64,000 nt of DNA, taken from contig JAQGDQ010000132.1 in NCBI GenBank assembly GCA_030141605.1, forward strand, positions 401,297 to 465,296. The letters run 5' to 3'. The notes beneath the pieces were generated by a model. The model saw only the letters and a list, made by a program, of their open reading frames with translations. It made no database searches and was not told the DNA's origin. The DNA is from Tubiluchus corallicola (taxonomy: Eukaryota > Priapulida > Priapulimorpha > Priapulimorphida > Tubiluchidae). Every line of letters starts with the position of its first letter. Within the stretch, counting starts at the first letter, position 1. Shown one piece after another: positions 1 to 25,982 of this stretch. Both the position numbers and the translations under genes were made by a program.

Positions 1-5
1 TGCAG

Positions 6-14025
<14,020 letters not shown>

Positions 14026-17000
14026 AGAACACAACACAAACGGCGAATTCTTCAAATGATTTATTCAAAAATTTTGATGAATTTTTTGCACATTGAACCG
14101 TTGTCACAAAGAAGAATGTAAAATACTTGGCGAATTCAGCGTTTTTGTTGTTTTTATCATTATCCATGTTTATGAGCTATGTTTGTAGAATTGCAGTATA
14201 TCATACGTATTATCAGCTGTGTTGTGCTGCTTTGTGTCAGCGGAGATACATACTATATATTTTGTCATTATATTTGGAAGGAGTTTACAATTCCCTAAAC
14301 AGTTTAAACATCCTAACCCTAAAACCCTGATACTAATGGCCTAGTCCGCTTCACGAATTAATTTCTTGTGTGTCATCAGCCACCAGTTACTTTTATCCAC
14401 GGTAACGATATGGACGGAAGAAATAACGTCTGCGGCAACCCCAGTATGGACGACAAAAGACACGCCAGTAGTAATATCCCTGCCTTCTATATGGGCGGCG
14501 ACGAGGAAAACCTCTTCTACTGGAGGCAGTAGTTGTTGTAGATAGAGTTGCTAGTGTTGTTGGCGATGGTGACGTCACTGGAAACCAGCTGTGGTGGTGG
14601 CGAACTCTGTAAATATCGGCCGACAAAAATTGTTTGCTGCAAAAATTTAAACAAATGTCACAATGAATGACAACTAATGTGAGACAGGAACGTAGCTGAA
14701 ACAGACAAAATAATAACCTGGGGTATATTGATCTGAAGGTTCTCAATTAGATTTTGTTGCTGGCTCATTCACAAGCATTTCCAAATTATTCAGGTAGTTC
14801 GGGTTAAGATTAGGATTAGAACTAAGGTTAAGGTTAGCCTACGTATGATTCCAGACTTTTAGGTACACCCATTCAATTTCAAAAGATTTATTTAATACCT
14901 TTAGATTCTGATTAGAATAGGAACTCAGCAATGCAGGAGCTATGGTGAAACTTTATTAGAAGATATTATGTCTTACGCCATTGATCTCATTCAAAGCCGC
15001 TACTGGACAGTTAATCACTTCACTACTATTACGTTCTACTCACAGCTATACAGACGCTTTATTCGTTGTATATCCTCGGGCTGCAAGTCTTCCCTAAACC
15101 TAGCAGAGCCGGTAATGAATGGATACGTGACACCACGCCTGAAAATAGCAACAAAAATTGGTAAACATGCATTTGATAATAAAAGCTGTGCAGAAAATTT
15201 GTATCTCAGTAATGAGCAATTAAATTGAATAAAATTTGCAATTAAGTGAAATAACGCAACCGGATCCGTGGTTGGCTTATTATGAATCAAACAAATTAAC
15301 GAATTACGGTAAGAATTTACTGATTCACACATCCGGCCGAAACGAATTATGCTAAAACACTTTACTTTTTACACAGAGTATAGGAGCATACTGCAAATTA
15401 TGATATAGACCTTCCGGGAGATGGAAGACACCTCATGCCGGAGTATGGATTATGACTTGCCCCTCATGCCTTTTTCTGTGTGACACAGGTTTAAACATGC
15501 AACATTGAAAAAGTACATTGGAATGTAACGCAAAACCTACTAGTCGAAGTATATGTATCTTACTCTTGACACAGTTTGGAACCTTTTATCTTATGTATAA
15601 TTTATTTTTGTAGGACTTTTCATTTAGGCAGTAGACATCATAGTTGTGATAGGTAACTGTTACGCTACTGTGTGATTACAACGGGTGGCACGGAAAAAAT
15701 GTGCCGAAGTTTATACCACAATAACGTTAGAAACAAACGCGCTACAAAGTTGAAATATCACAGTCGTTATTACTATTCATTAACATTTGTTTCTGAAAGT
15801 TACAAGTTTATACTTTTAGTAGCTTTACATATTTAAAGCAGTTAAAACATTTTTGAGATAACAAGAGATTACCTTTTTCAGATTTAAATTGAAAATGATT
15901 GCAATCCTGCACCATTCACGTCTAGTCAAAATTTATAGTGGAATGGCATTTATGAGTTTTTGTGGTGAATGACCCAAATTAATTACTTACTTTGAAACAC
16001 TAATGTATTGATATTGTTTGTTTTTTAACATCCTATTACTATTTCATTATTCATTAACTAAATTTGTTATCTATATATTAATATTCTTGGTATCTATGAG
16101 AATTATTATAATTTTATTCGATTGCTACTATTCTATTTATGTTTTTTAATTCGTTAACGGTATAGAACTGCATATACATACGAGCTTAAAAACAAAAGTA
16201 GATATCAAACAAACAGGGTGCACGTAACAAGTTCGAACTCTCTTTACATGCGGTTACAGTTAATAGCATAGCATCGACGTAGTCAGTAATTCAAAATAGG
16301 CAATATACTATATCAAAATATCAGTGCAGTCGAAAGTCAGAATTAAATGAATTAAATGTGAAAATATATCAAACAGGCTGTGATATCACCAACGAGCAAA
16401 TCTCTTTGCTAGAGTTAGAACTCCAGATGCTATTTCTGCTTTCAACATAAATTCATGTGAATGTCTTATGTACTAGTGATAGTCCTGGAGTCAGTATATA
16501 GTTCCGTAAAAATTTTAATGTACCCTATTTCTGACAGTGGATTTCCATTCAGAACTACTCTAGCAAAAGTATTATCTTAGATAGATTTTTCATAATTGGG
16601 AGAAAATTGAGTGAGCGGCCATTGTTAAAATTGGTTTCCGATACACGGGATTCTTTGTGCAACTTTGCTTCTGCAGCACAGATGAAACCGAATTTGCTAT
16701 GCAATCATAGGTTTTCAAAGTCTGTGTATATAAGGGCAGTGTTAGTTTTGCGTTATGTGGCTTAGTTTAGGCACTTTGCGGAAATGTCGGCAAAAATAAA
16801 ATGAAACATTACTAATGTGGTAACGTAATGTAAAAGATGCCACAAGAACACAAGCAAAAATTTTAAGAATTTACTCCTTCTTGTACTTACACACTACAAG
16901 CTTAATATGTGTGCTTGTGTTTCCATATAAGTGAAGTCATCCAGCTCCCGTTCAGCGCAGGAGCACTGACCAAGTGCTCAATGTGTTTTGGGTTGTTTGC

Positions 17001-17371
17001 TGTTATTGTAACATGGGCGTAGACTCTAGCGCTTCTTCGTGCTATCAAATTCTTTACAAGACACGTCACTTTGTCAACAAACAATAACTGAACAATGGTG
17101 GTTCTTCTCCATAACAAAACTCATTGTTGGTATTGTAAGAGCGAGTTCCAGGCAAAAGGAAATACTGTAGGTGCTACATTGGCAGGCAAGCCAATGAGCC
17201 ACTAAGCACTTCAGGTCCGCCGCCATGTTGGCGAAATAACATTGCTGGTACTTCATCGGCATTACTGAAAATGTGCTGCTGTAAAAAATAAGGTTTCTAA
17301 GAAGAAGCAGGAGTTGTCGAGAAGTGCCAAGTAGCCAAGAAGTTCTGCAATCTTACACACAAAAAAATTAG
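14026..17371. other. Spacer between cassettes A and B
   Basis: No BTB or BACK exon is recognisable on the + strand. Apart from a weak minus-strand candidate at 14393-14746 and a few degenerate TTAGG-like motifs near 14310-14330 and 14795-14835, I see only AT-rich sequence. This absence matters because cassette B needs an N-terminal module from somewhere. Confidence 0.6.
14393..14746 (-). CDS. Possible Arg/Tyr-rich C-terminal exon on the minus strand (doubtful)
   Basis: The minus-strand frame is open for 117 residues and ends in a striking tail with runs such as RRRPYRRQGYYYW and RRRYFFRPYRYRG before TAA. A possible minus-strand acceptor (tttttgcag) would start a terminal exon at 14636. The N-terminal half looks like ordinary non-coding sequence and no upstream exon was identified. 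A possible TTTATT (AATAAA on the minus strand) lies at 14060. I do not recognise the protein. The biased composition could be chance or a short secreted or structural peptide. Confidence 0.2.
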   Translation of the reverse strand: MRTFRSIYPRLLFCLFQLRSCLTLVVIHCDICLNFCSKQFLSADIYRVRHHHSWFPVTSPSPTTLATLSTTTTASSRRGFPRRRPYRRQGYYYWRVFCRPYWGCRRRYFFRPYRYRG

Positions 17372-18668
17372 AAAGTGTCATAGACGTCAGTGATAGGAAA
17401 CGTCAAACAGAAGTTGGTCAAATTAGTCCTAATGCTGGAGCCACTACTGCCACAGACAAACCGACAAGTAAAGACGTGCCAAAATCAGACGTCAGTCCAC
17501 AAGTTGATCTTGGGTTAGATATGGCTACTGGTGGTCAGGTAGACCCTCCCTCTGGTTCTTTGTCTAAAACTTCTGTCGAAGAAGGTAAAGAAGGTGCAGA
17601 TGAAGGTGTCAAACTCGGCGCGCACAACACAAATGACTTTCTGATATTTGTGGCAGGTGGAGCAGATCCAGATGATGATGAAAAGTAAGTGCAACAAATA
17701 GGAATTAATTAAATTTTTGTATAATGTTTTCAGACTACTTTTTTAAATACTGTGTTTTTATTAGTTTTCTTTTATTTGTATGCTCACACGATTTTAATTA
17801 ATTTACCTTATGGTATGAAACAGTACATTTGTTTCTTTGATGATATGATGTGGCTGATGGGTGTGGATGGTATGATGTGGGTGGTGTAGTGCAGAGGGTG
17901 TGGCATGGGTGGTGTTGGTGTAGTATGCTGGGTGTGCTGTGAGTGGTGTGATGTGGGGTGTTGTGTGAAAAATTCTTTTTTGCGGGGTTTGGTTACATTA
18001 TATAACAGTACGCATATTGTCCGAGAACCACTTAAAGGAAAACCGGCTGATTGTGTAAACATTAGTTCAGAATAAAGAATTCTCTAAAATATTGAAAACT
18101 ACAATAGTTTTTTTAAATCAAAGCTTAGATTAAATAATAATTATCTCGGATACTCAAATATTGTTAAACTTTCAAAGCTACGCGCGGCTCAGTGAATCTA
18201 TTAATGTTGACAGCGGCGCCTTTTTATCACATTCGTGTGGCCGACAAGTAGAAGGCGGTATCGCGATAAGCATGATCATGAACTGCAGTGTTAGTTTCTG
18301 ACGTCATTTGATGTAGAGCCCATTTTTCTTGACACCATGCGTTTAAACAGTACCTGTAACACTTATGCAAATGTGCTTGTTGCGCAAGAGAACACGCCTG
18401 CCATTGCACAAACTGTGGTTAGTTTCTGACGTAAGCAATAGCTGTATTTGGTTGCCGTTAATTAACTTTCTACGCTAAATATTCCAATATAAGAAACAAC
18501 TACTAACTTTTATAGGCAAGGAAACGTATATTTTGGACAGTAAATCAAAATGAAATTAAGTCTAAACAATCGTCCGGTCTTCCTTTAAGATACAACCAGT
18601 ACATGGTTAAAGTGTTATTCACCTTAAATAAAGCTTTTATTATTGATATTATTATTATTATTATTATT

Positions 18669-18725
<57 letters not shown>

Positions 18726-21700
18726 ATTATTATTACTACTACTACTACAACTATTAATTTTTTACGTACATAACTACGCATCTTCAGTTGTTGCAAGTAA
18801 ACTACATTAGAAAACAACATGTTATGTATGCAATACGATGAAAGCAATGAAGAGCACTTCAACACAGCGTAATTCAATGCAAATGTGTTATGTTAACAAT
18901 TCCCAATCCTTTTTGCAGAAGCGCTGGCACAAGTTTTTATTGCTACGATCCAGAAAGTGGCGAATGGACTCAAAAGCCAGATCTGTCTGAACCCATTGAC
19001 AACCATGGAATGTGTGCGGTTGGCCCACACGTTTTCGTGATAGGTAGATTAAATTATTTTTCAAGTTTCAAAGTTTACAAATCTAATTATAATGTCATAA
19101 TAGGAGGCTATTACCAATAATTTGAGAATTCTGAAAAATACAGTTATAGCTGTTGATGTGTGGCAAAACACAAAATCTCTCAGTCACCGGAGCTATTCAG
19201 TTCAAAATAAATAATCAGAAACAGAAAATATCATGGTGTCCACTTAGCAAATTTAAAAAACAAACTTATATAATCACAAAATTATACATAAAATACACAA
19301 ATTTAAAAACTGTGTACCTCCTAGAGCGGTGTACAGTAAGAAGACTGCGGCAATCTTTTAATTGACGTCAAACAAAATGTCATTATTCTCAGTCAATCTC
19401 TGCTGCCTGTCCAATCAGTGCGCATATTTTTCACATGCCCACAGAACCGGTTCATTACCTTGTCTTTCGGGACAAGAGGTCTAACATGTCGGTATATGTC
19501 ATATTCAGGCAAAATGTTTTCTTTTCTGTTCAGTTTTTATAAACTTCAATAAGATCTTCACGGTCCAAATTAATTCAAATGTGGTCAAAAATTATGTTAT
19601 ATATCAACGTAAAATTTGTATCCTGAAATAGTCAATTTTATGCTATTCTGCTATAATCATGATTAAAAGATGCCATTTGTGACTTATGACTTACGTAACT
19701 TGGACAAGATCGTTTACGGAATAAAATAATCAAATTTGTTCCACTTCTGTAGTCTAACAAACAGTTGAAAAAATGCAAAAAGTGGATAAATATATTTTGT
19801 TGCTCATTTATTGTAAAGCAATGCTAACTGGCTTAGTTTCTTTATTACACTCATGTCTGTACATTTTGTGCTGCTTTGAAACTTCGTCTCTACAATTCTG
19901 TTTAAATTGAAAAGTCATTTTTTGGTTACTTGAAGTTTTAATTTCGTGTAAAAATACCTGCTGCTCTGCAAGTTTATGCTTATTAAAAAGTGCAATCAGT
20001 TTATCTGCAGATTAGACAGTAACTGTGACGGTCATGGTGTTGTTTAGTTTAGTTTAAACAGTTGTTGTCCAGCGTGAGCTGTTGTCCCGAATGCCGCTGA
20101 GTGTGCTTACGTTAAAACGTCAATTCACCGACAATCAAGTTTTGCTGACTGCTCATTCAGCGTGCGATGTTTTTGGCACACTTGTATAACCTACGTGTGG
20201 CTGTTCTTTCAGGACATTAGCTGCAGCTTTGTAGTGCCGATATATGTTATAATGCTTTGAAAAGTGCTCAACTTTTCATCAGTTCGCGGCAAAGACACCC
20301 GCCTGTTCTAGATTTTATTACAGATTATCGATTGTCTGTATTGTGAAATTGGAAATGAATTAATGGAAATATGTAGTTTAATTTTGTCTTTATAGGAAGA
20401 AATGCACGACGCTTACGTCTATGTCCCGAATGCCCTAAGCGTCGCCAATATACTTGACGTCAATTAGGACTATTATACACCTTTCTCGACCCTCTTTTCT
20501 CCAAGTATTCTCAATGACGTGTTATTCAATGAACAGCCTACTATCTATATGACTTGATGCAAAAAATATTGTCACAGTTCACTGTTGATAATGCCCAGAG
20601 ATAGCAGACGAAACGTCTTGGTTTTAAACGTGTACTTAACATGTATTTCTGTGATTTTAATAAAATTTGATCTTTGTAAATCAGAGACAGTTTACAGTCA
20701 GTTTAACAATGATATCTAGTATTCTGCTTTTCCAGGAGGCTCAAATCCCGTGTTTAGGAAAGAAACTACTGTCGCACCTGTTCAGACGTCTTCCATGTTC
20801 GACTCAAGGTCCAACATTTGGGGCAGCGTTGCCAAAATGAAATCTCCACGAATGGAGCATGAATGCATTTCCACCGGTGATAAAATTTATGTATTTGGTG
20901 GAACCATTGACAAAATGAAGTAAGAGTGCATAATTAATTACAACTAACTACATTTAATTGTGAAACATTATTACTGGATTGTATTGAAACCATTATAACT
21001 GTAAATATTTTATTACAACATAGAGAATACTAACTTATTTCATTTAAATATTTGATTTGTACTAACATCAATAATTTTACAGAGATATTTTGCTGATTGT
21101 ATTTGTGTTGTTCAATCATTGAAAGTACATTTATATTTGTATGTTGAAGTTATAATGTGTTTTCTGTGCTCGTAAGTGGTACTTATAAACTTATTTGTTG
21201 TTCCAAAATTGAAAGGAACTGTTATTTAATAACCTTCACAGTGCTAATAAATAAAACATGTCTGCATCCAAACTATTAACATTTAGCTTAGTTGGTTGGA
21301 TGAAATGTTCTAGCCAGTTCCAGTGATGGCTAAAATGGTGGTACGTGTCCACAAGGCTATAATATTATTAGCATTTCTCTCGTATTTTCACAATTGGGTC
21401 CATAAACTAGGCGAATGACTGTTATGGGAGTTGCTATAGAATCTCTTGCAATAAAATCTGCTGCGATGTTCAGCGTCCGGCTTAGTTAATTAGTTAATTA
21501 AGGAACAAACACTAAGAGAAACACTAAGTCCGGAAATGGCTGCATGTGGCCGTATTTTGTGGATTGTGAACTCAATAATATTTTTTTTATTTTCCAACTA
21601 TGTTTGAACAATTTATTTCATAAAAGTGAGAACGACAATCATTTCAGAGTTACAAGTAATGTGGATTGCTACTGCTTAAGGACAAATCAGTGGACAACGA

Positions 21701-22859
21701 TGGCCCCCATGAAATATGCCCGTAAAAACTTCGGCGTTGCTTTCCACAAGAAGAAAATATGGGTGGCTGGTGGGAGCACAGAAACAGTTGATAACGCTGT
21801 GGTTGCTACAGATTCTGTTGAAATTTACGACCCTGAGAAAAATAGGTAAAAACTAAATTTCATTTTCCTAAAACTAATAATGTTTTTGAAGAAGAAATAA
21901 CCAGGCAGATTAAAAGCAACAACTGCAATTTAATATACAAAAAAATGTATACTAAAATACACTCATTTTCAGTTGGCACGTTGGGATTCCGTTGCCTCAA
22001 TCATGTGCTTTTGTTAATCTCTGTAACGTCAGGGGAAAACTGTACGTGGTCGGTGGAATAGCAAAACCAAAAAGGGGCAAACTGAAGTTCTTGCGCAAGA
22101 TCCATGTCTACCATGACATAGACAACAAGTGGATAACAAAAACCACGATGACGGAAGATCGACGATATTTTGTAACAGCCGTTGCAGGTAATATAACGTG
22201 TCAACGTCGCGGTACAAAAATTAAACGTCATAGACTACCCGTTCTGATCCTAATTTTAAATGTGCTCTTCATTCAACTTTTTCTCACTATTTTAAAGTGA
22301 GTTTCTTTAATTAGAAAAGGTCTAACTACGTAATATGATCACATAGTGCATCCACTCATACATGCTGTTTATGTAGGTATGTTCTGCACATAATTCAATC
22401 TAGTACTTTAGTCTGGTTTTGATTCAGTAGTAATGAAAGTAGCCATTACCCGAAACAAGACAGTGCTTGGAGTTGCTAAAAAGCCTTCGCTGCATCTCAG
22501 TGTTACTTCTTTACACGCTTTGGTCTTGAGTAATGTTGTTCATCCTCGTCCAGACAAATCTATAGCTTTAGGAAAACAGCACGAGGGAAGTTTCTCTTAA
22601 AAAGCAAATTAATGTTTTGACTAACTAATGGCAGTAATGCAATAATGTCCATATTGCATTTATAAAACGGTGATTTATTTTTTCAGGACCTCATATTTAC
22701 ATCTTAGGAGGAAATAACGCGAATAGTGCAGGAAAGAGTCTCACAGACGTTACTTGCTACAATGTGTTGTCGAATGAGTGGAAACTTTCCGCTTCAAAAA
22801 TGCCCAAGTCTGCCATGGGCATGAAAGCAGTCACTGTGAAAAAACAGACGGCACATTAG
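17372..22859 (+). CDS. KLHL-type cassette B (short linker + six-bladed Kelch), no BTB/BACK exon found
   Basis: Exons 17372-17684, 18919-19043, 20736-20919, 21648-21845, 21973-22187 and 22687-22859 (TAG) join with phases 2,1,2,2,1 and give 401 residues with no internal stop. The first exon's start is uncertain: acceptors before 17372, 17384 and 17411 are all phase 1, and an in-frame TAG at 17332 limits extension. The linker is only about 100 residues, acidic and Gly/Ser/Thr-rich, and lacks the module seen in A and C. Its end (LIFVAGGADPDDDEK) matches the end of the A linker. Kelch blades show VAGG, VIGG, VFGG, VAGG, VVGG and LGG strands. All splice sites and frames are intact, which argues against a dead copy. 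It may be an alternative 3' cassette of a gene whose BTB lies upstream, or a gene whose first exons I failed to see. Confidence 0.82.
17808..17962. repeat. Degenerate GT/G-rich tract (gatgtgg / ggtgtgg units)
   Basis: About 150 bp rich in tggtgtgg-like units in the first intron of cassette B, strongly G+T-biased on the + strand. Confidence 0.65.
18032..18588 (+). mobile_element. TTAA-flanked MITE, family 1, copy 1
   Basis: TTAA, then AGGAAAACCGG at the left end; CCGGTCTTCCT, then TTAA at the right end. The termini are inverted repeats and TTAA is the target duplication typical of piggyBac-type transposons. About 550 bp, non-coding. Copies at 23095-23621 (inverted) and 43195-43737 (same orientation) match it end to end. 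It sits in the first intron of cassette B. Confidence 0.88.
18646..18750. repeat. ATT/GTT/ACT trinucleotide tract
   Basis: ATT units, then about 20 GTT units, then ATT and ACT units. It lies about 60 bp beyond the right end of MITE copy 1 and about 170 bp before the Kelch exon at 18919. Confidence 0.9.
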
Positions 22860-22913
22860 GAGATAAACGAACATCACTCTCACGCTAACACTAATTCATA
22901 AGCGATTCATTGT

Positions 22914-22919
22914 ATTAAA
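22914..22919 (+). terminator. Poly(A) signal of cassette B (ATTAAA)
   Basis: The common variant ATTAAA lies 55 bp after the TAG at 22859. A GT/T-rich stretch follows. Confidence 0.55.
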
Positions 22920-23094
22920 GTTGTTAAATGATTTTACGATAAAGTAAATTTTATTTCTTTCGACTTTTATGCTTTTGAGTTAAAGATCCAATGACACAAT
23001 TTTTTATGTTATTTTCTTTTATAGCGCAGGCAGAATTGCATATTTCTTAACTTTTAAGACAGTTCCAATGCATACTTTTATGTGATAGTGTTAC

Positions 23095-23621
23095 TTAAAG
23101 GAAGACCGGACGATTGTTTAGACTCAACCTCATTTTAATTTATTGTCCAAAATATACATTTTCTTGCCTGTAAAAGCTAACAATTGTTCCTTATATTTGA
23201 ATAATTAGCTTAGAAAGTTAATTAACAGCAACTAAACACAGCTTTTGCTTACGTCAGAAACTAACCACAGTTTGTGCAATGGCAGGCGCAACAAGCACAT
23301 TTGCATAAGTGTTACAGTACTGTTTAAACGAAAAATGAGCTTTACATCATATGACGTCAGAAACTAACACTGCAGTTCATGATCACGCTTATCACGGTAC
23401 TGCCTTCTATTTATCGGCCACGCGAATGTGACAAAAAGGCGCCTTTTCAAATCTTAGTATATTCATTGAGCCGCACGTAGCTTCGAAAGTTTAACGAAAG
23501 TATCCGATTTAATTATTATGTAATCTCAGCTTTGATTTAAAAAAACTATCGTAGTTTTCAATATTTTAGAGCATTTTTTATTCTGAACTAATGTTTACAC
23601 AATTTTCCGGTTTTCCTTTAA
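23095..23621 (-). mobile_element. TTAA-flanked MITE, family 1, copy 2 (inverted)
   Basis: TTAA, AGGAAGACCGG ... CCGGTTTTCCT, TTAA. The body is the reverse complement of copy 1 over its whole length, with scattered substitutions and small gaps. It lies about 235 bp after the B stop codon, so copies 1 and 2 bracket the five B Kelch exons in opposite orientation. Confidence 0.88.
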
Positions 23622-25982
23622 ATTACGCGCCGTTGGCCCTGCAGCAAATATTACCGCCCGCCATTACACTCAATGCTATGACGTCACGTCAGGTAGAGCT
23701 TACTGAGAGATAGTACAGTAGACAACCGGCGGCTTCAGCAAGCAGAGTACTATGAACAGAGCGGCTATTGCTGAGTAATGATTTATCTACTAATAAAAAC
23801 GTTTCTTTCGATATTCTTTATCTATTTATAGCAAATAAATTTATAAGAACCAGTCTTTATTTTAAAAACTGCAAGGAACAGCACATTTATAGTAACAAGC
23901 ACAGTATACAGAGCAGTATGATGTTATTTATACTGTGCGTAGGCTGTATGAACAATAGGTGTGCCGAGTATTCCTGCGAATTAAATCATGCTGGTAGCCA
24001 CTATTTTGGGTTAGATGCACGGCAGTTAAGTTAATAATTAACTTTTCTAGCTAAATTTCATGAAAACTATATATAGTGCAAGTTAGCAGTAAGACATCCC
24101 AAGCCTACCAATTTCATGGAAACTCGATTCTAATGGTAACCTCCCTTTCTTCACTTTTTAAAATATCTCTATCCCTTTTTTTCATTTACTTTAACGTAAA
24201 AATCGCACAAAATGCGACCATAGTTGTGATAGAACATCTTTTCCCTTTCCTACAAATAGAATCGCCTATCTATCCTGCTAGACATGGCGAAAAATAAAGT
24301 CTGGACAGGTGCACGTAGAATAAAGGTACCCGACGGTACAAAACTTATATACATGTCGATCAGCAGTCAAACTGTAGACTATGAGAATGTTTTTGACTTG
24401 AAAATTTTCTTCTCTGAAACCTTATTTGTACAGTCGATAAAGCCCAGGTAACAAAATCTGTCTTTACTGCCTTAATGTCTATTTCTTTTCTCGTCGATCG
24501 TACCTAATAATGTACTGCTACTTTTACAATTTTATACGTTGGAAAACGTAAAAACGATCACTCTTTGTCAGAAGCATTGTCTGAACGGCACATCAGACAA
24601 AAGATAGCTTGGCAGACTTTAATGGCAATGAGACATTTATAAAGCCGAAATGATCAGAAAACAGAAAATAATCTGCAACAAGAAAGCAACCTAGCGCGAA
24701 ATACCAGTGATGCCACAATAAAACTTTTACAAGTTGTACCTCGTCACTACTATTTTTCATCTGTAAAATGTAAATGTAAAGTGTGACTGTGTGGACAAAT
24801 AATTTGAGCTTAACATTAAAAGATGCTTCAGCGAGTACCCCAGTTTCTCCATTACCGGCGTACCGCTTGGCTTTGTCATAAGTAAATACAGCGAGAGTCA
24901 CACGTGCGCAGTGTCGTTCCTTAGGGGACGTCACTTCCGCTTTCTTCCATTTTTTCGTTTTTCGCAAGATGTCACTAAAGGCGCTAAATTTGAAGTGTTT
25001 CAATGCTAACCAAACCGAAACGTGCAAGTTTATAAAGAAATAAACCCGTGTTTTGCATCACAGTAGTCAGTGGTGAATTTTGATATCGTCTATCAGTGGA
25101 CCTTTAAGAAGCAATTGCAATAAATGAAAATAGGCTACAATCACTACTAGCAGTGAAGTAACAATTGAACATTTTTATCTTGTGGAACAAAACTTGCTCA
25201 CATACGTCGCTTTTCTTTCTCTTTCCTCTCTCGTTCTCTCGTTCGCTTTGCTTTTTTCTCCTTTGTCTTTCCTCGTCTCTCTCTCTCCCTCATTTTCTCT
25301 CCCTTTTCGCTCCCCTCTTACTTTTTCTTTGAATTATTATCTTTGATTTGATAAAAACTTCATTTTTGTAAATATTTCCAGCGCATTTAACAATGTTCAT
25401 CAAACATCTTTTATGTCCAGATAGAGCGCTCGTGTGGCCTAAACACTCAAGTACAAAAATAGATCTCTATACCAAGTTTTCCTATAACAGTCACACTCTG
25501 CTTCCTGACTATGTCAATGTTACTTATTTTAAAAACGCATACATGCGATCGTTCCTGTACCTAAATACCATGAATATAAAACAATTCTTCAGAGAGTAAA
25601 CCTGTTAGAAAATAACGGTGGTGGTGTCAGTGATTTTTGCTGAAGCGTTGCTAATTTTCTAATCGAGGAATTTTCAAAAACATTGGGCAAAATCATTCTG
25701 CCGCTAATAATTAGAAAGTAAGGATGGAAGCGATCTAGCGCCAAAAATTGCCATCCATTTGACATAAATTTGGTCGCGACACTTAGGATATATAAATTCA
25801 AAAACATTTTCATTTACTTATAGAAAAAATAAATAGAAAACATTTGCATTGTCACAAACAGTATCAAGCAATTCAGAATTGTGATGTCAAAATAACACAA
25901 AATCATTGTCATTTCTTACATCAATAGTACATCAGTTCTGCTACATTCGGAATTCGCTTAAACCTTTTTCATTGTCTCTCAG

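Larger units (their letters stand above)
22860..25982. other. Spacer between cassettes B and C
   Basis: Contains the B poly(A) signal and an inverted MITE copy. From 23622 to 25982 I see no BTB, BACK or Kelch exon. A 144-codon minus-strand frame at 24593-25027 has no recognisable domain. A CT-rich stretch occupies about 25204-25325. Confidence 0.6.

Noticed and set aside
14310-14840. Interstitial telomeric repeat
   Set aside because: Only a few degenerate TTAGG/TTAGGG-like motifs at 14310-14330 and 14795-14835, not a tandem array.
24593-25027. 144-codon minus-strand open frame
   Set aside because: No domain, no homologous exon elsewhere in the window, and composition typical of non-coding AT-rich DNA. 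Not excluded, but unsupported.
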